From Mucilaginibacter daejeonensis (lineage in GTDB: Bacteria; Bacteroidota; Bacteroidia; Sphingobacteriales; Sphingobacteriaceae): a stretch of 64,000 nucleotides of DNA. A program made the translations under genes and the position numbers. Below, one piece after another: positions 52,821-61,537 of the stretch. The number at the start of each line of letters is the position of its first letter. The stretch's first letter is position 1. Under the pieces are notes generated by a model that saw nothing but the letters and a program-made list of their open reading frames with translations, had not been told where the DNA came from and did not search any database. Where the stretch lies: NCBI RefSeq assembly GCF_020783335.1, contig NZ_CP086068.1, positions 992,001-1,056,000 on the forward strand, given 5' to 3'.

Positions 52821-53399
52821 TTATTTACCTTTTGCTTCTTGCTCGGCCTGACGCAAAGCACGTGAAGTAGTGATCGACAGGATAGTATCTTCAGGAGTGT
52901 TAGTGATGGTCAAACCTTCAAAGCTGATGTCACGTACACGAACTGATTTACCTACCTCTAAGCCTTCGATGCTCACCTCTAATGAATCAAGGTGATCTTT
53001 AGGTAAAGCTTTGATACGCAGTTTACGCAGTTTTTGAACTAATTTACCACCCATTTTAACACCTGGTGAAGTACCGGTCAAACGGATAGGGATCTCGATA
53101 GTTACAGGTTTTGCTTCGTCTAACTGTAAAAAGTCGATGTGCAGTAACTCGTCGGTCAACGGGTGGAACTGCAGATCTTTGATGATCGCCTGAGCTTTAG
53201 TGCCAGCGATATCAAGGTCGATGAACTGAACCTCTGGAGTGTAAATAACCGGTTTCATGTCGGCAGCTGAAACTGCAAAGTGTGTTTGAGTAGCACCACC
53301 GTACAATACAGCTGGTACCAAACCCTGGTAGCGCAGCTCTTTGGCATCGCGTTTCCCTACGTTCTCTCTAAGAGAACCGCTAATAGCAATTGATCTCAT
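52821..53399 (-). CDS. rplY: 50S ribosomal protein L25 / general stress protein Ctc
   Basis: 5S rRNA-binding protein of the large subunit. The 192-aa form with an extended C-terminal domain (Ctc type) is present: MRSIAISGSLRENVGKRDAK, the VPAVLYGGATQTHFAVSAADM block, VQFIDLDIAGTKAQAIIKDLQ, DELLHIDFLQLDEAKPVTI, and the second domain from about 105 (IPIRLTGTSPGVKMGGKLVQK). It lies between prs and pth in the usual cluster. A 155-bp gap with an inverted repeat separates it from prs. Confidence 0.96.
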   Translation of the reverse strand: MRSIAISGSLRENVGKRDAKELRYQGLVPAVLYGGATQTHFAVSAADMKPVIYTPEVQFIDLDIAGTKAQAIIKDLQFHPLTDELLHIDFLQLDEAKPVTIEIPIRLTGTSPGVKMGGKLVQKLRKLRIKALPKDHLDSLEVSIEGLEVGKSVRVRDISFEGLTITNTPEDTILSITTSRALRQAEQEAKGK

Positions 53400-53427
53400 T
53401 TTTTTATTTGTTTTACTTGTTAACTTA

Positions 53428-53549
53428 GTTCATGGATGATAGTTCATGGTTCATAGTGAACCTTATCATCGCATTAGCTAATTTCTTTATTATGTCAGTT
53501 CAGGTATTCGTCTCCAGTTGCAATGAACTATGAGCCATCAACCATGAAC
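53428..53549. repeat. Imperfect inverted repeat between prs and rplY
   Basis: Arms 53428-53456 and 53521-53549 (29 nt) are inverted with about five mismatches; the ends are GTTCATGG and CCATGAAC. Within each arm GTTCATGG-like words recur, so the arms look built from smaller repeats. Confidence 0.65.
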
Positions 53550-53554
53550 CTCTA

Positions 53555-54499
53555 TTAATCTATCCTGAACAACTGGCTGATCGATCCATGTTCATTCACA
53601 TTGGCAATGGCCTTTCCGAAAAGCTCAGCGGTCGATAGCACTTTGATCTTACTGCACTCCTGTTTTAAAGGAATGGTGTCGGTCACGATCAGTTCGGTCA
53701 ACGCCGAGTTCTCGATCGTTTCGTACGCTTTACCTGATAATATCGGGTGTGTACATACTGCTCTTACACTGTTAGCGCCACGCTCCATGATCAGTCCGGC
53801 AGCTTTAGCCAGTGTACCTGCGGTGTCGCAAATATCGTCGATCAGTACGATGTCTTGCCCGGTCACATCACCGATCACGGTCATGCTCTCGATCTCATTA
53901 GCGCGTTTACGGCGCTTATCGCAGATCACCACTTCAGCATTAAAGAACTTAGCGAACGTGCGTGCCCTATACGATCCGCCCATATCAGGCGATGCGATGG
54001 TCAGGTTAGGCAGGTTCAGGCTTTTGATATAAGGCACAAAGATGATCGAAGCATCTAAATGATCTACCGGGATATCAAAAAAGCCTTGTATCTGTGCGGC
54101 ATGCAGGTCCATGGTCATTACGCGGTTAGCACCGGCTGCGGTAAGCAGGTTAGCGGCTAACTTAGCACCAATGGCTACACGGGGTTTGTCTTTACGATCC
54201 TGGCGGGCCAATCCAAAGTAAGGGATAACGGCGGTAACATAGTGGGCTGATGCACGGCGGGCCGCATCGATCAGCATCAAAAGTTCCATCAGGTTGTCAG
54301 TAGGAGGGTTGGTAGATTGGATGAAGAAAACATCACAACCACGTACCGATTCGTTCAAATAGGGTTGGAACTCGCCATCGCTGAACCTTGATACGGTGAG
54401 GTCGCCTAACTCGCGGCCGTAAACCTTGGCGATCTTTGCGGCCAGTTCGTTAGTGCCTGATCCTGCAAATAGTTTTACCGGGTTAAACTGTAAGGGCAT
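53555..54499 (-). CDS. prs: Ribose-phosphate pyrophosphokinase (PRPP synthetase)
   Basis: Makes phosphoribosyl pyrophosphate for purine, pyrimidine, histidine and NAD synthesis. The 314-aa protein has the family blocks: GSGTNELAAKIAKVYGRELG, the divalent/ATP-binding DLHAAQIQGFFDIPVDHL, the flexible loop VVICDKRRKRANEI, and the PRPP-binding DIVLIDDICDTAGTL. The length and all motifs are normal. It lies downstream of tRNA-Gln and its terminator, and begins the prs-rplY-pth series. Confidence 0.98.
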   Translation of the reverse strand: MPLQFNPVKLFAGSGTNELAAKIAKVYGRELGDLTVSRFSDGEFQPYLNESVRGCDVFFIQSTNPPTDNLMELLMLIDAARRASAHYVTAVIPYFGLARQDRKDKPRVAIGAKLAANLLTAAGANRVMTMDLHAAQIQGFFDIPVDHLDASIIFVPYIKSLNLPNLTIASPDMGGSYRARTFAKFFNAEVVICDKRRKRANEIESMTVIGDVTGQDIVLIDDICDTAGTLAKAAGLIMERGANSVRAVCTHPILSGKAYETIENSALTELIVTDTIPLKQECSKIKVLSTAELFGKAIANVNEHGSISQLFRID

Positions 54500-54610
54500 C
54501 TTATTATTTATTTCGGTTTTTTAATTTCGAAACTGCTATTCTTCATTTACCCGCCCGGCTGTTGGCTCAAGCTCAAAAGGAGCTTACAAGTTTTAAGCCT
54601 GACCTAAAAT

Positions 54611-54646
54611 AAAAAATTCGAACTTCGACATTACGAAGTTCGAATT
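54611..54646 (-). terminator. Intrinsic terminator of tRNA-Gln
   Basis: Perfect 13-bp stem AATTCGAACTTCG / CGAAGTTCGAATT with a 6-nt loop, and a run of Ts following on the minus strand. It begins 11 bp after the tRNA. Confidence 0.92.
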
Positions 54647-54657
54647 CTCATTTTTTG

Positions 54658-54728
54658 TTGTCCGACCTGGATTCGAACCAAGACAAACGGTACCAAAAAC
54701 CGTCGTACTACCTTTATACTATCGGACA
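54658..54728 (-). tRNA. tRNA-Gln (anticodon TTG)
   Basis: The 71-nt cloverleaf has acceptor stem TGTCCGA / TCGGACA with discriminator A, anticodon stem ACGGT / ACCGT around the loop TTTTGGT (anticodon TTG), and T-loop GTTCGAATCC. A 5' U in the acceptor stem is usual for tRNA-Gln. CCA is not encoded. Confidence 0.97.
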
Positions 54729-54765
54729 ATCCTCTTTTCGTTGATGTTCTCTCCGAAATGGAATG

Positions 54766-54797
54766 CAAATGTAAGACGAAAAACCACATCCTCAAAA
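54766..54797 (-). promoter_or_regulatory. Promoter of tRNA-Gln, Bacteroidota type
   Basis: On the minus strand TTTTG (54793-54797), a 19-bp spacer and TACATTTG (54766-54773) match the consensus. The tRNA 5' end is about 38 bp further on. Confidence 0.75.
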
Positions 54798-54945
54798 TAA
54801 TTTTTCAAAAAATTTATGCATCAACTTTAACTGCCTGACACTAACCGTTAAAATATGTTAAAGGCCAACAATTTGGGTTAACCTAAATAATGTTTTATTA
54901 ATTTCGGCAGTTGAAACCATAACAGCAAGACCGAATAATTTGGAT

Positions 54946-57900
54946 ATGAACTATACCAAGACCAATAACCTGTTAGGTTGGCTAACGTTCCTGATCGCGG
55001 CCATTACCTATACTCTTACGCTCGAACCCTCTACCAGTTTTTGGGATTGCGGCGAATTTATCGCCTGTATATACCGTTTGCAGGTAGCTCACCAGCCGGG
55101 TGCGCCACTGTTCACCATGATCGGTAAAGCGTTCTCGCTGCTATCGTTCGGTGATGTGACCAAGGTGGCCTACTGGACCAACATGGCCTCGGCCCTGGCC
55201 AGTGCCGCTACGATACTGTTCCTTTTCTGGAGCATTACCATGCTTGCTAAAAAGATACTGATCAAAAAGCCGGAGGACCTGAACACCACCAATATGATCC
55301 TGATCATGGCATCAGGCCTGGTAGGTGCATTGGCCTATACCTTCTCTGATACCTTCTGGTTCTCGGCCGTTGAGTCAGAAGTGTACGCACAATCATCGAT
55401 GTGTACCGCTATCGTTTTTTGGGCTATCCTGAAATTTGATGCCCACGCCGATGAGCCCGGTGCCGACCGTTGGATCGTATTCATCGCTTACATCATGGGC
55501 CTATCTATAGGTATACACTTGCTTAACCTTTTGGTGATACCGGTGATCGCGCTCATCATTTACTTCCGCAGGGCCAAAACAGTAACCACCAATGGCACTA
55601 TTTGGGCATTTGTGGTAGGTGTGGTCGTGTTCGGCCTGGTACTTTGGGGTGTTATACAATATACCGTTAAAGGCGCGGCCTATGCGGATCTGTTGTTCGT
55701 GAATACCCTTGGCTTTAGCTTTAACACCGGTGCGATCATCTTTTACCTGTTGGTAGTGATCACTTTGGTAGCTGGTATATATTTCTCTATCAATGGTTCA
55801 AAGCCAGCCCTGATAGCTTCTGTTTCAGCCTTCATACTGGCGTTGGGTATCAGCGGTGGTTTTGTGGGTGTGATCGCTGCTGTGGCGGTACTGGCCCTGT
55901 TGGAGTATGTACTTAAGGCGCGTCAAAAACGCTATACCCTTAATATGGTGCTGATCTGCGCCTTGTTCATCTTGTTGGGTTACAGCTCATTTGTGATGAT
56001 CGTGATCCGTGCCAAGGCCGGGACCAACCTCAACAACAGTGACCCTCAGGATGCATTTGCACTGAACAGCTACCTTAACCGTGACCAGTACGGCGAAACA
56101 CCTTTACTTTACGGCCAATACTTTGATTCGAAACCGGTGGAGCAGACCGAAGGTGCCACCATTTACCGCCGTGGCGCTACCAAATATGAGGTGGCCGGCC
56201 GTAAAATGAAGACCTCCTACGATCGTAATACCTTGTTCCCGCGTATATTCGATAGCGACGCAGGGCGTGTAAGCTTTTACCGCGAGTGGTTACAAATGGG
56301 GCAGGAGGAGCAGCCTACCATGAAGCAGAACTTAGGTTTCTTCTTCAGCTGGCAGGTGCATCAAATGTACAACCGTTACTTTTTATGGAACTTTGCAGGC
56401 CGTACCAATGATATGGACGGGCAAAACAACAGCAAAGGTACCGATGGTAACTGGATCAGTCCGCTTGATTGGTTCAAAGCGTTCCCATCATCAGTTACCG
56501 AGAGTAACTCTTACAACCGCTTATACTGCTTGCCGTTGATCATTGGCATATTGGGCCTTATCTACCACTTTAAGCGTAATAAGCGCGATGCCGGGACGGT
56601 GGCCATGTTATTCTTTTTGACCGGTTTGGCCATTGTGCTTTACCTCAATCAGAACCCTTTGCAGCCACGTGAACGTGATTACGCTTATGTAGGCTCGTTC
56701 TACGTGTTCGCCATATGGATAGGCCTGGGCGTTTTGTACGTGGCCGATGCTTTGGTAAAAGTGGTCAAGAACGCTCAGACCAGCGCGGTGATCGCTTCGG
56801 TGATCTGCTTGCTGGCGGCGCCGGTGCTGATGGCCTTTCAGGAATGGGATGACCATGACCGCTCTACCAAGACCACCCCACGCGATATGGCCGCTAATTA
56901 CCTGAACTCATGCGCACCTAATGCTATTCTGTTCACTTATGGTGATAACGATACCTATCCGCTTTGGTACGCACAGGAGGTAGAAGGTGTACGCCCTGAT
57001 GTGAGGATCGTGAACCTGAGCTTGCTGGGTACCGATTGGTACATCCGCCAGATGAAGCAAAAGATGAATGAATCGGCACCGTTGCCGATCACCATGCCGA
57101 ACGAAAAATTCGCCGCCGGTATACGCGACATCATTTACTGGAACGATCAGATGAACGTGACCGATACCACCGAGGTGAAAGAGGTGTTTGACTTCATGAC
57201 GTCTGATGATCAGCAAGCCAAGGTGCAGTATGAGAACGGCATGACCGCCAACTACCTGCCTACTAAAAACTTCAAGATCACCATAGACCCTAACCAAGTG
57301 GTAAGCACCGGTACCGTACCTGCCGATAAAAAGGACCAGGTGGTAAAGGAGATGGCCTGGAAGTTCAACTCTAACTACGTGACCAAGGATAATTTGGCCA
57401 TGCTGGATATACTGGCTCACAATAACTGGAAACGCCCGATCTACTTTGCCATCACCGTTGGTGGTGATAACCTGATGGGTATGGACAAGTACCTGCATGA
57501 TGAAGGCTTTGTATACCACCTGCAGCCTTTAAAACCGGATACAGCTGCTAACGCACCTGAGCCGGTGAACACCATGACCATGTACAACAACATGATGACC
57601 AAGTACAAATGGGGGAACATGAAGACCGCCAAATACCTGGATCATGAGTCGACCACGATGTTCTTCCCGATCATTCAAAAGCAGTTCAACTCGCTGGTAA
57701 GCCATTTAGGTCAGGAAGGCCATACCGATCTGGCCATCAAAGCACTGAAGCGTTACGAAGAGGTGATGCCTGAAAAGATCATTTATGCGGAGATAGCCTT
57801 GCGTAAATATTACCTGACCAGCACCGCTTTTGATCTAAACCAAACGCAGATCGCCGATAAGTGGACCGAGCAATTAGATAAGTACATCGTTAACGCGCTT

Positions 57901-58089
57901 GATTATAACTACAACATCGTTCAGCATGGCGGTGGCGAAGTGAACCAGCGCGATGTGCAACTGAGCATGTATATGCTGAATGGCCTTGCCCAGCAAACCA
58001 GCCTGCACCAGCAAAAGGCTCTGGCTGATAAGCTTAGCAAACAATTCAAGGATTATGAAAGCAAATTTGGTAACGTGTTAGGGCAGTAA
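54946..58089 (+). CDS. Glycosyltransferase family 117 (DUF2723) membrane protein
   Basis: GT-C-fold membrane glycosyltransferase-type protein. ATG 54946 is the start; the TTG two codons earlier adds nothing. The N-terminal half has about 12 membrane helices, with the conserved acidic loop PSTSFWDCGEFIACIYRLQ at about residues 28-46 followed by HQPGAPLFTMIGK, then a second set of helices at 500-640. The C-terminal 400 residues are soluble, with FTYGDNDTYPLWYAQEVEGVRPDV and helical repeats. Such proteins have been proposed to act in protein O-glycosylation in this phylum; the acceptor is not known. 1047 aa is normal. Confidence 0.9.
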   Translation: MNYTKTNNLLGWLTFLIAAITYTLTLEPSTSFWDCGEFIACIYRLQVAHQPGAPLFTMIGKAFSLLSFGDVTKVAYWTNMASALASAATILFLFWSITMLAKKILIKKPEDLNTTNMILIMASGLVGALAYTFSDTFWFSAVESEVYAQSSMCTAIVFWAILKFDAHADEPGADRWIVFIAYIMGLSIGIHLLNLLVIPVIALIIYFRRAKTVTTNGTIWAFVVGVVVFGLVLWGVIQYTVKGAAYADLLFVNTLGFSFNTGAIIFYLLVVITLVAGIYFSINGSKPALIASVSAFILALGISGGFVGVIAAVAVLALLEYVLKARQKRYTLNMVLICALFILLGYSSFVMIVIRAKAGTNLNNSDPQDAFALNSYLNRDQYGETPLLYGQYFDSKPVEQTEGATIYRRGATKYEVAGRKMKTSYDRNTLFPRIFDSDAGRVSFYREWLQMGQEEQPTMKQNLGFFFSWQVHQMYNRYFLWNFAGRTNDMDGQNNSKGTDGNWISPLDWFKAFPSSVTESNSYNRLYCLPLIIGILGLIYHFKRNKRDAGTVAMLFFLTGLAIVLYLNQNPLQPRERDYAYVGSFYVFAIWIGLGVLYVADALVKVVKNAQTSAVIASVICLLAAPVLMAFQEWDDHDRSTKTTPRDMAANYLNSCAPNAILFTYGDNDTYPLWYAQEVEGVRPDVRIVNLSLLGTDWYIRQMKQKMNESAPLPITMPNEKFAAGIRDIIYWNDQMNVTDTTEVKEVFDFMTSDDQQAKVQYENGMTANYLPTKNFKITIDPNQVVSTGTVPADKKDQVVKEMAWKFNSNYVTKDNLAMLDILAHNNWKRPIYFAITVGGDNLMGMDKYLHDEGFVYHLQPLKPDTAANAPEPVNTMTMYNNMMTKYKWGNMKTAKYLDHESTTMFFPIIQKQFNSLVSHLGQEGHTDLAIKALKRYEEVMPEKIIYAEIALRKYYLTSTAFDLNQTQIADKWTEQLDKYIVNALDYNYNIVQHGGGEVNQRDVQLSMYMLNGLAQQTSLHQQKALADKLSKQFKDYESKFGNVLGQ

Positions 58090-58117
58090 GCAGCCAAACA
58101 CTACCGAATAGGATATA

Positions 58118-58152
58118 AAGGTCCGGCCCGTTAAAGGCGCCGGGCCTTTTTT
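58118..58152 (+). terminator. Intrinsic terminator of the GT117 gene
   Basis: Stem AAAGGTCCGGC / GCCGGGCCTTT (one G-T pair) with a 10-nt loop, then a T-run. Confidence 0.85.
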
Positions 58153-58355
58153 GTTGGTAGTGACGCCATGCCGTAGCTTAGTATCAGTTAACGGTGATCA
58201 ACTGCTGGAAGAAGTGTGCAATACGAGGTCATATTGATAACTGTTAGCGTAACCAAATCTCAATGCAACGCTACGAATATGATGATCGCAGACGACGAGT
58301 AGTTTATCTAACGGTACCAGGGAGGATTGATCGAACGCGGGAATAAGGCTAAACG

Positions 58356-58381
58356 AAAAGGCCCCTGATCAGGGGCCTTTT
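58356..58381. terminator. 26-bp perfect palindrome, terminator of the ABC permease gene
   Basis: The outer AAAAGGCCCC and GGGGCCTTTT flank TGATCA, giving a symmetrical hairpin with Ts on both strands. It sits 43 bp after the permease gene's stop on the minus strand. Confidence 0.85.
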
Positions 58382-58424
58382 CCATTGTTGTTGTGTTTGT
58401 GATATAGTGTTAGGTGTGTGTTCG

Positions 58425-59213
58425 TTATTTAATGCTTTTGCGTAGTACGATGAAGTAACCTGCCACATAAACCACTGCGGCAATGATCAGGCTCACGGCT
58501 ACTTCTTTAGTAAAAAGGTCTACACCATCTTGTGGGCGTACCTTTTTTCCCATGGTCATGATGGCTCTTAATGGTTGAGAGTAAGGGAAATAGTACGAGT
58601 ACTCCCAGCGTACCAATATGCTGCCAACGATCACGCCTACAAAGCCTAAGCCCATCGGCTTTAGGAAGTCTTTCCAAAGCAAGCTTAGCAAAAATTGGAT
58701 AGACAAGATGCCCATCGACGCCAGGAACAATTTAAAATATACCTCGGCCAGCATTCGCGCTATCTCCTCGCGGTATCCGTCGAATCTCAATTGTGGTTTG
58801 AGCAAGTGTAGCAGGTTGCCAAAACCAAGAGTGAACAGGGCGAATAATACCAACGCGACAAATACCAGGATCACGGCGTACACATACTTAGCGCTGTAAA
58901 TGCTCCATTTAGGTATAGGCAGGGTGAACAAGGTCTTCCACGTGTCTGACCGGTGTTCGATGTTATTGACCGAGTACCCTACAAAAACGGCATACATCGG
59001 TAATAGGAACGAACCCATTACGGCCATCGGTATACCTGCAAATTGTCCCCATAGTTCCTTTGGCGGCGCGGCGGCCAGCTTATCACTTTTTAGGAAGAAA
59101 CCGATGCTTTCTAAAAAGATGATGGCGAACGGCAGTAATATAGCGCTCCAAAAGCCCAGCGTATTGCGGCTCTTATAGAACTCGGACCGCAGTGAGAGTA
59201 AGAATCCTTTCAT
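58425..59213 (-). CDS. ABC-2 type transporter permease
   Basis: The 262-aa membrane protein has about six helices (for example LLPFAIIFLESIGFFL, YAVILVFVALVLFALFTLGFG, FVGVIVGSILVRWEYSYYF) and the cytoplasmic MKGFLLSLRSEFYKSRNTLGFW start usual in ABC-2 permeases of the lantibiotic-protection or BcrB type. It is the third gene of a minus-strand operon, 3 bp after its ATPase, and the pair probably exports or removes a membrane-active substrate. The substrate is unknown. Confidence 0.9.
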   Translation of the reverse strand: MKGFLLSLRSEFYKSRNTLGFWSAILLPFAIIFLESIGFFLKSDKLAAAPPKELWGQFAGIPMAVMGSFLLPMYAVFVGYSVNNIEHRSDTWKTLFTLPIPKWSIYSAKYVYAVILVFVALVLFALFTLGFGNLLHLLKPQLRFDGYREEIARMLAEVYFKLFLASMGILSIQFLLSLLWKDFLKPMGLGFVGVIVGSILVRWEYSYYFPYSQPLRAIMTMGKKVRPQDGVDLFTKEVAVSLIIAAVVYVAGYFIVLRKSIK

Positions 59214-59216
59214 GGC

Positions 59217-60116
59217 TTAGGCTTGTTTAGTGATGTTCAGGAATAGTTGCTCCAGGTCTTTTTGCACTTTGTTAATGCTGTAGATCTTGTGGCCGTTATT
59301 ATGCAGGTTGGCGTTAATGGCGGCCATATCATCTTTACTAACGAATGGCAAGGTGATAAAGTGGTCGGTCACCTGGCTGATCTCGCGGCCATTCTTTTTC
59401 AAAAAGTTGGCAGCGTCGACCGTGTTGTCGGTCTCTACCTGTACCATCGGTTGGCTAATGCCTTCCAGTTCGGCTATGCTGCCTTGGAACAACATGGCGC
59501 CATGGTTAATGATGCCAACGTGCGTGGCCATACGCTCCACCTCGGCCAGTAAATGGCTTGATACGAAGACGGTCTTGCCTTGCTCTTTCACCAATTTCAC
59601 CAGCAACTCACGCACTTCAATGATGCCGTTGGGGTCAAGTCCGTTGGTAGGTTCGTCTAATACCAACAGCTTGGGGTCACCCAGCATGGCCAGGCCAATG
59701 CCCAGGCGCTGCTTCATACCTAACGAGTAGTTGCCTGCTTTTTTATGAGCGGCCTGCCCCAGTTGTACCAGGTCAAGCATATCGTTAGCACGGCTTACGG
59801 GTATCTCCAGTAAGCGGGCACGGTTGATCAGGTTCTCTTTACCGGTAAGGTGATGGTAAATGGCGGGCTGCTCGATCAATGAGCCTACCTGGCGCAAGAT
59901 CTTGATGCGGTTGCTTTGCAGCTCCTCGCCAAATATCTGGATACTGCCTTCTTGTATCTTTAAGAGGCTCAGGAGCAGTTTTATAGTTGTGGTCTTGCCT
60001 GCACCGTTGGGGCCTAAAAAGCCAAATATGCTGCCCTCGGGTACTTGCAGAGATAGGTCTTTTACAACAAGCTGGTCGCCAAAGTAAAAGTTCAGGTCAT
60101 GTGTACTGATTACCAT
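59217..60116 (-). CDS. ABC transporter ATP-binding protein
   Basis: 299-aa nucleotide-binding subunit of the ABC exporter. Walker A is GPNGAGKT (35-42), the signature SLGMKQRLGIG, Walker B LLVLDEPTNGLDP, and the H-loop SSHLLAEVERM. The C-terminal 80 residues form an extra domain (PMVQVETDNTVDAANFLKKNG) typical of the BcrA/ lantibiotic-immunity group. Its start overlaps the end of the small membrane-protein gene by 7 bp, indicating translational coupling. The permease follows 3 bp downstream. Confidence 0.93.
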   Translation of the reverse strand: MVISTHDLNFYFGDQLVVKDLSLQVPEGSIFGFLGPNGAGKTTTIKLLLSLLKIQEGSIQIFGEELQSNRIKILRQVGSLIEQPAIYHHLTGKENLINRARLLEIPVSRANDMLDLVQLGQAAHKKAGNYSLGMKQRLGIGLAMLGDPKLLVLDEPTNGLDPNGIIEVRELLVKLVKEQGKTVFVSSHLLAEVERMATHVGIINHGAMLFQGSIAELEGISQPMVQVETDNTVDAANFLKKNGREISQVTDHFITLPFVSKDDMAAINANLHNNGHKIYSINKVQKDLEQLFLNITKQA

Positions 60117-60325
60117 AACTTACCACCTGCTACCGAGCAAACGGCCTTGGCCAAGTGCAGTCCTTTGCTGAACAGTGAGGTAGCATGCTCCATCTGGTCC
60201 ATTTTGCTTTGAGCGGCAAAATGCTCCGGAAGCTCGAACTGGTAGCTAACGCCCACGATTAGGGCGAAAAGTACTGGTATCATTAAAAGTACAAACGGAT
60301 TCAGGTTAGTGATGAACTTTTTCAT
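60110..60325 (-). CDS. Small single-pass membrane protein, translationally coupled to ABC ATPase
   Basis: From ATG 60323-60325 the 71-aa product begins MKKFITNLNPFVLLMIPVLF and has one strong hydrophobic stretch (about residues 10-27), then a short polar tail with QFELPEHFAAQSKMDQMEHAT and a cysteine near the end. I know no family. It overlaps the ABC ATPase start by 7 bp, so it is an operon member. It may be a small partner of the exporter or a secreted peptide; either is an inference. The 16 extra residues of the longer frame lack support. Confidence 0.68.
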   Translation of the reverse strand: MKKFITNLNPFVLLMIPVLFALIVGVSYQFELPEHFAAQSKMDQMEHATSLFSKGLHLAKAVCSVAGGKLW

Positions 60326-60526
60326 TGTTGTGATCTTGATGATACAAAGAAACATCAAAGGTTTAACCTGCAAAACTTATTTAGACCAACTGCCCGTGTT
60401 CATAGATGAACGGTCAACAAGAGGTAATAAAGTGTTCATCGAGCAGGGGAGGCAGTTCATCGGCAAAATATGGGTGTATGAATAAAGTTGCTGCTGTATT
60501 ATGACTTAAAACATATATTTATTCCG

Positions 60527-61537
60527 ATGAAAAAGAGCTGGCAAGTATTCTGGCATTCCCTGTTTTGGATCACGATGATATCGCTGATCATGTACATCAC
60601 CCGCACCAATACTAAGATCAGCACGCTCTATTTGGTAGTGACCTTCATTGGGTATGGTATGATCAACATCGGGTTGTTCTACACCAACTATTTAGTACTT
60701 ATTCCCAACTTTCTCGATAAAAAGACGTATCGAAAATACTTCCTGCTGCTGGTACTCATCATTGTTGGGGTAGGCTTCATCAAATATGGGGTCGCCTATG
60801 GTTTTCGTGATCTGCTGCTCATCGATCGCAAAGGCAAGCCGGTAGCCTTCATCAATTACTTCACCAGTGCCTGCTTCACCAGTGTGATATTCGTGCTGCT
60901 GAGCATGCTGCTGCATTTTACGGTCGATTGGTTCATGAACGAACGTATCCAACGCGATCTGGAGAACCAGCGTCTTACTGCCGAGTTGGCTTTGTTACGT
61001 TCGCAGATCAACCCACATTTCTTATTCAATTCGCTTAATAGTATCTATTCACTTGCATATCAGCGCGCCGACAATACCCCCGAAGCCATCCTTAAACTAT
61101 CCGAGATAATGCGGTATATGCTGTATGAATCGAACGATAACAAGGTAGACCTGGAGAAAGAGATCACCTATTTGCAGAACTACATTGAACTGCAAAAGAT
61201 CCGGTTCGGTAACTCTTATATCAATTTCAGTGTGGAAGGGGAGGTTACCCATCAACAGATCGTGCCGTTGCTGCTGATCTCGTTCATCGAGAATGCTTTC
61301 AAGCACGGCGTAGCAAATGACGAGCACTCACCCATCGAGCTCAAGATCAAGGTCGACGATGGTCATCTGCAATTTTACATGCACAATAAGAAGCACCTGC
61401 TAAACCGAGATGCCGCCGGAGGCATCGGCTTAAATAACGTGAAACGCCGCCTGAAACTGCTATATCCGGGTCAGTACCATTTGAATATTAATGACACGGC
61501 CGATCACTATACTTGCGAATTATCACTAATTTTATGA
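60527..61537 (+). CDS. LytS/YehU-type sensor histidine kinase
   Basis: From ATG 60527 (MKKSWQVFWHSLFW) the 336-aa membrane kinase has four helices in the first 135 residues, then the hallmark ELALLRSQINPHFLFNSLNSIYSL with H164, LKLSEIMRYMLYES, and the ATP-binding LISFIENAFKHGV followed by GGIGLNNVKRRL. An upstream TTG frame start has no support. The response-regulator gene begins in the ATGA overlap at 61534-61537, and the pair is divergent from the ABC operon across about 200 bp, suggesting regulation of that exporter. Confidence 0.92.
   Translation: MKKSWQVFWHSLFWITMISLIMYITRTNTKISTLYLVVTFIGYGMINIGLFYTNYLVLIPNFLDKKTYRKYFLLLVLIIVGVGFIKYGVAYGFRDLLLIDRKGKPVAFINYFTSACFTSVIFVLLSMLLHFTVDWFMNERIQRDLENQRLTAELALLRSQINPHFLFNSLNSIYSLAYQRADNTPEAILKLSEIMRYMLYESNDNKVDLEKEITYLQNYIELQKIRFGNSYINFSVEGEVTHQQIVPLLLISFIENAFKHGVANDEHSPIELKIKVDDGHLQFYMHNKKHLLNRDAAGGIGLNNVKRRLKLLYPGQYHLNINDTADHYTCELSLIL

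Larger units (their letters stand above)
58090..58424. other. 335-bp gap holding two terminators and nothing else seen
   Basis: The ends of the GT117 and permease genes converge here. Apart from the two hairpins listed separately, the middle 200 bp show no ORF, RNA or repeat I could support. Confidence 0.7.

Noticed and set aside
56908..57519. 203-aa frame opposite the GT117 gene
   Set aside because: Histidine- and valine-rich translation typical of the antisense of a coding region; no signal or motif.
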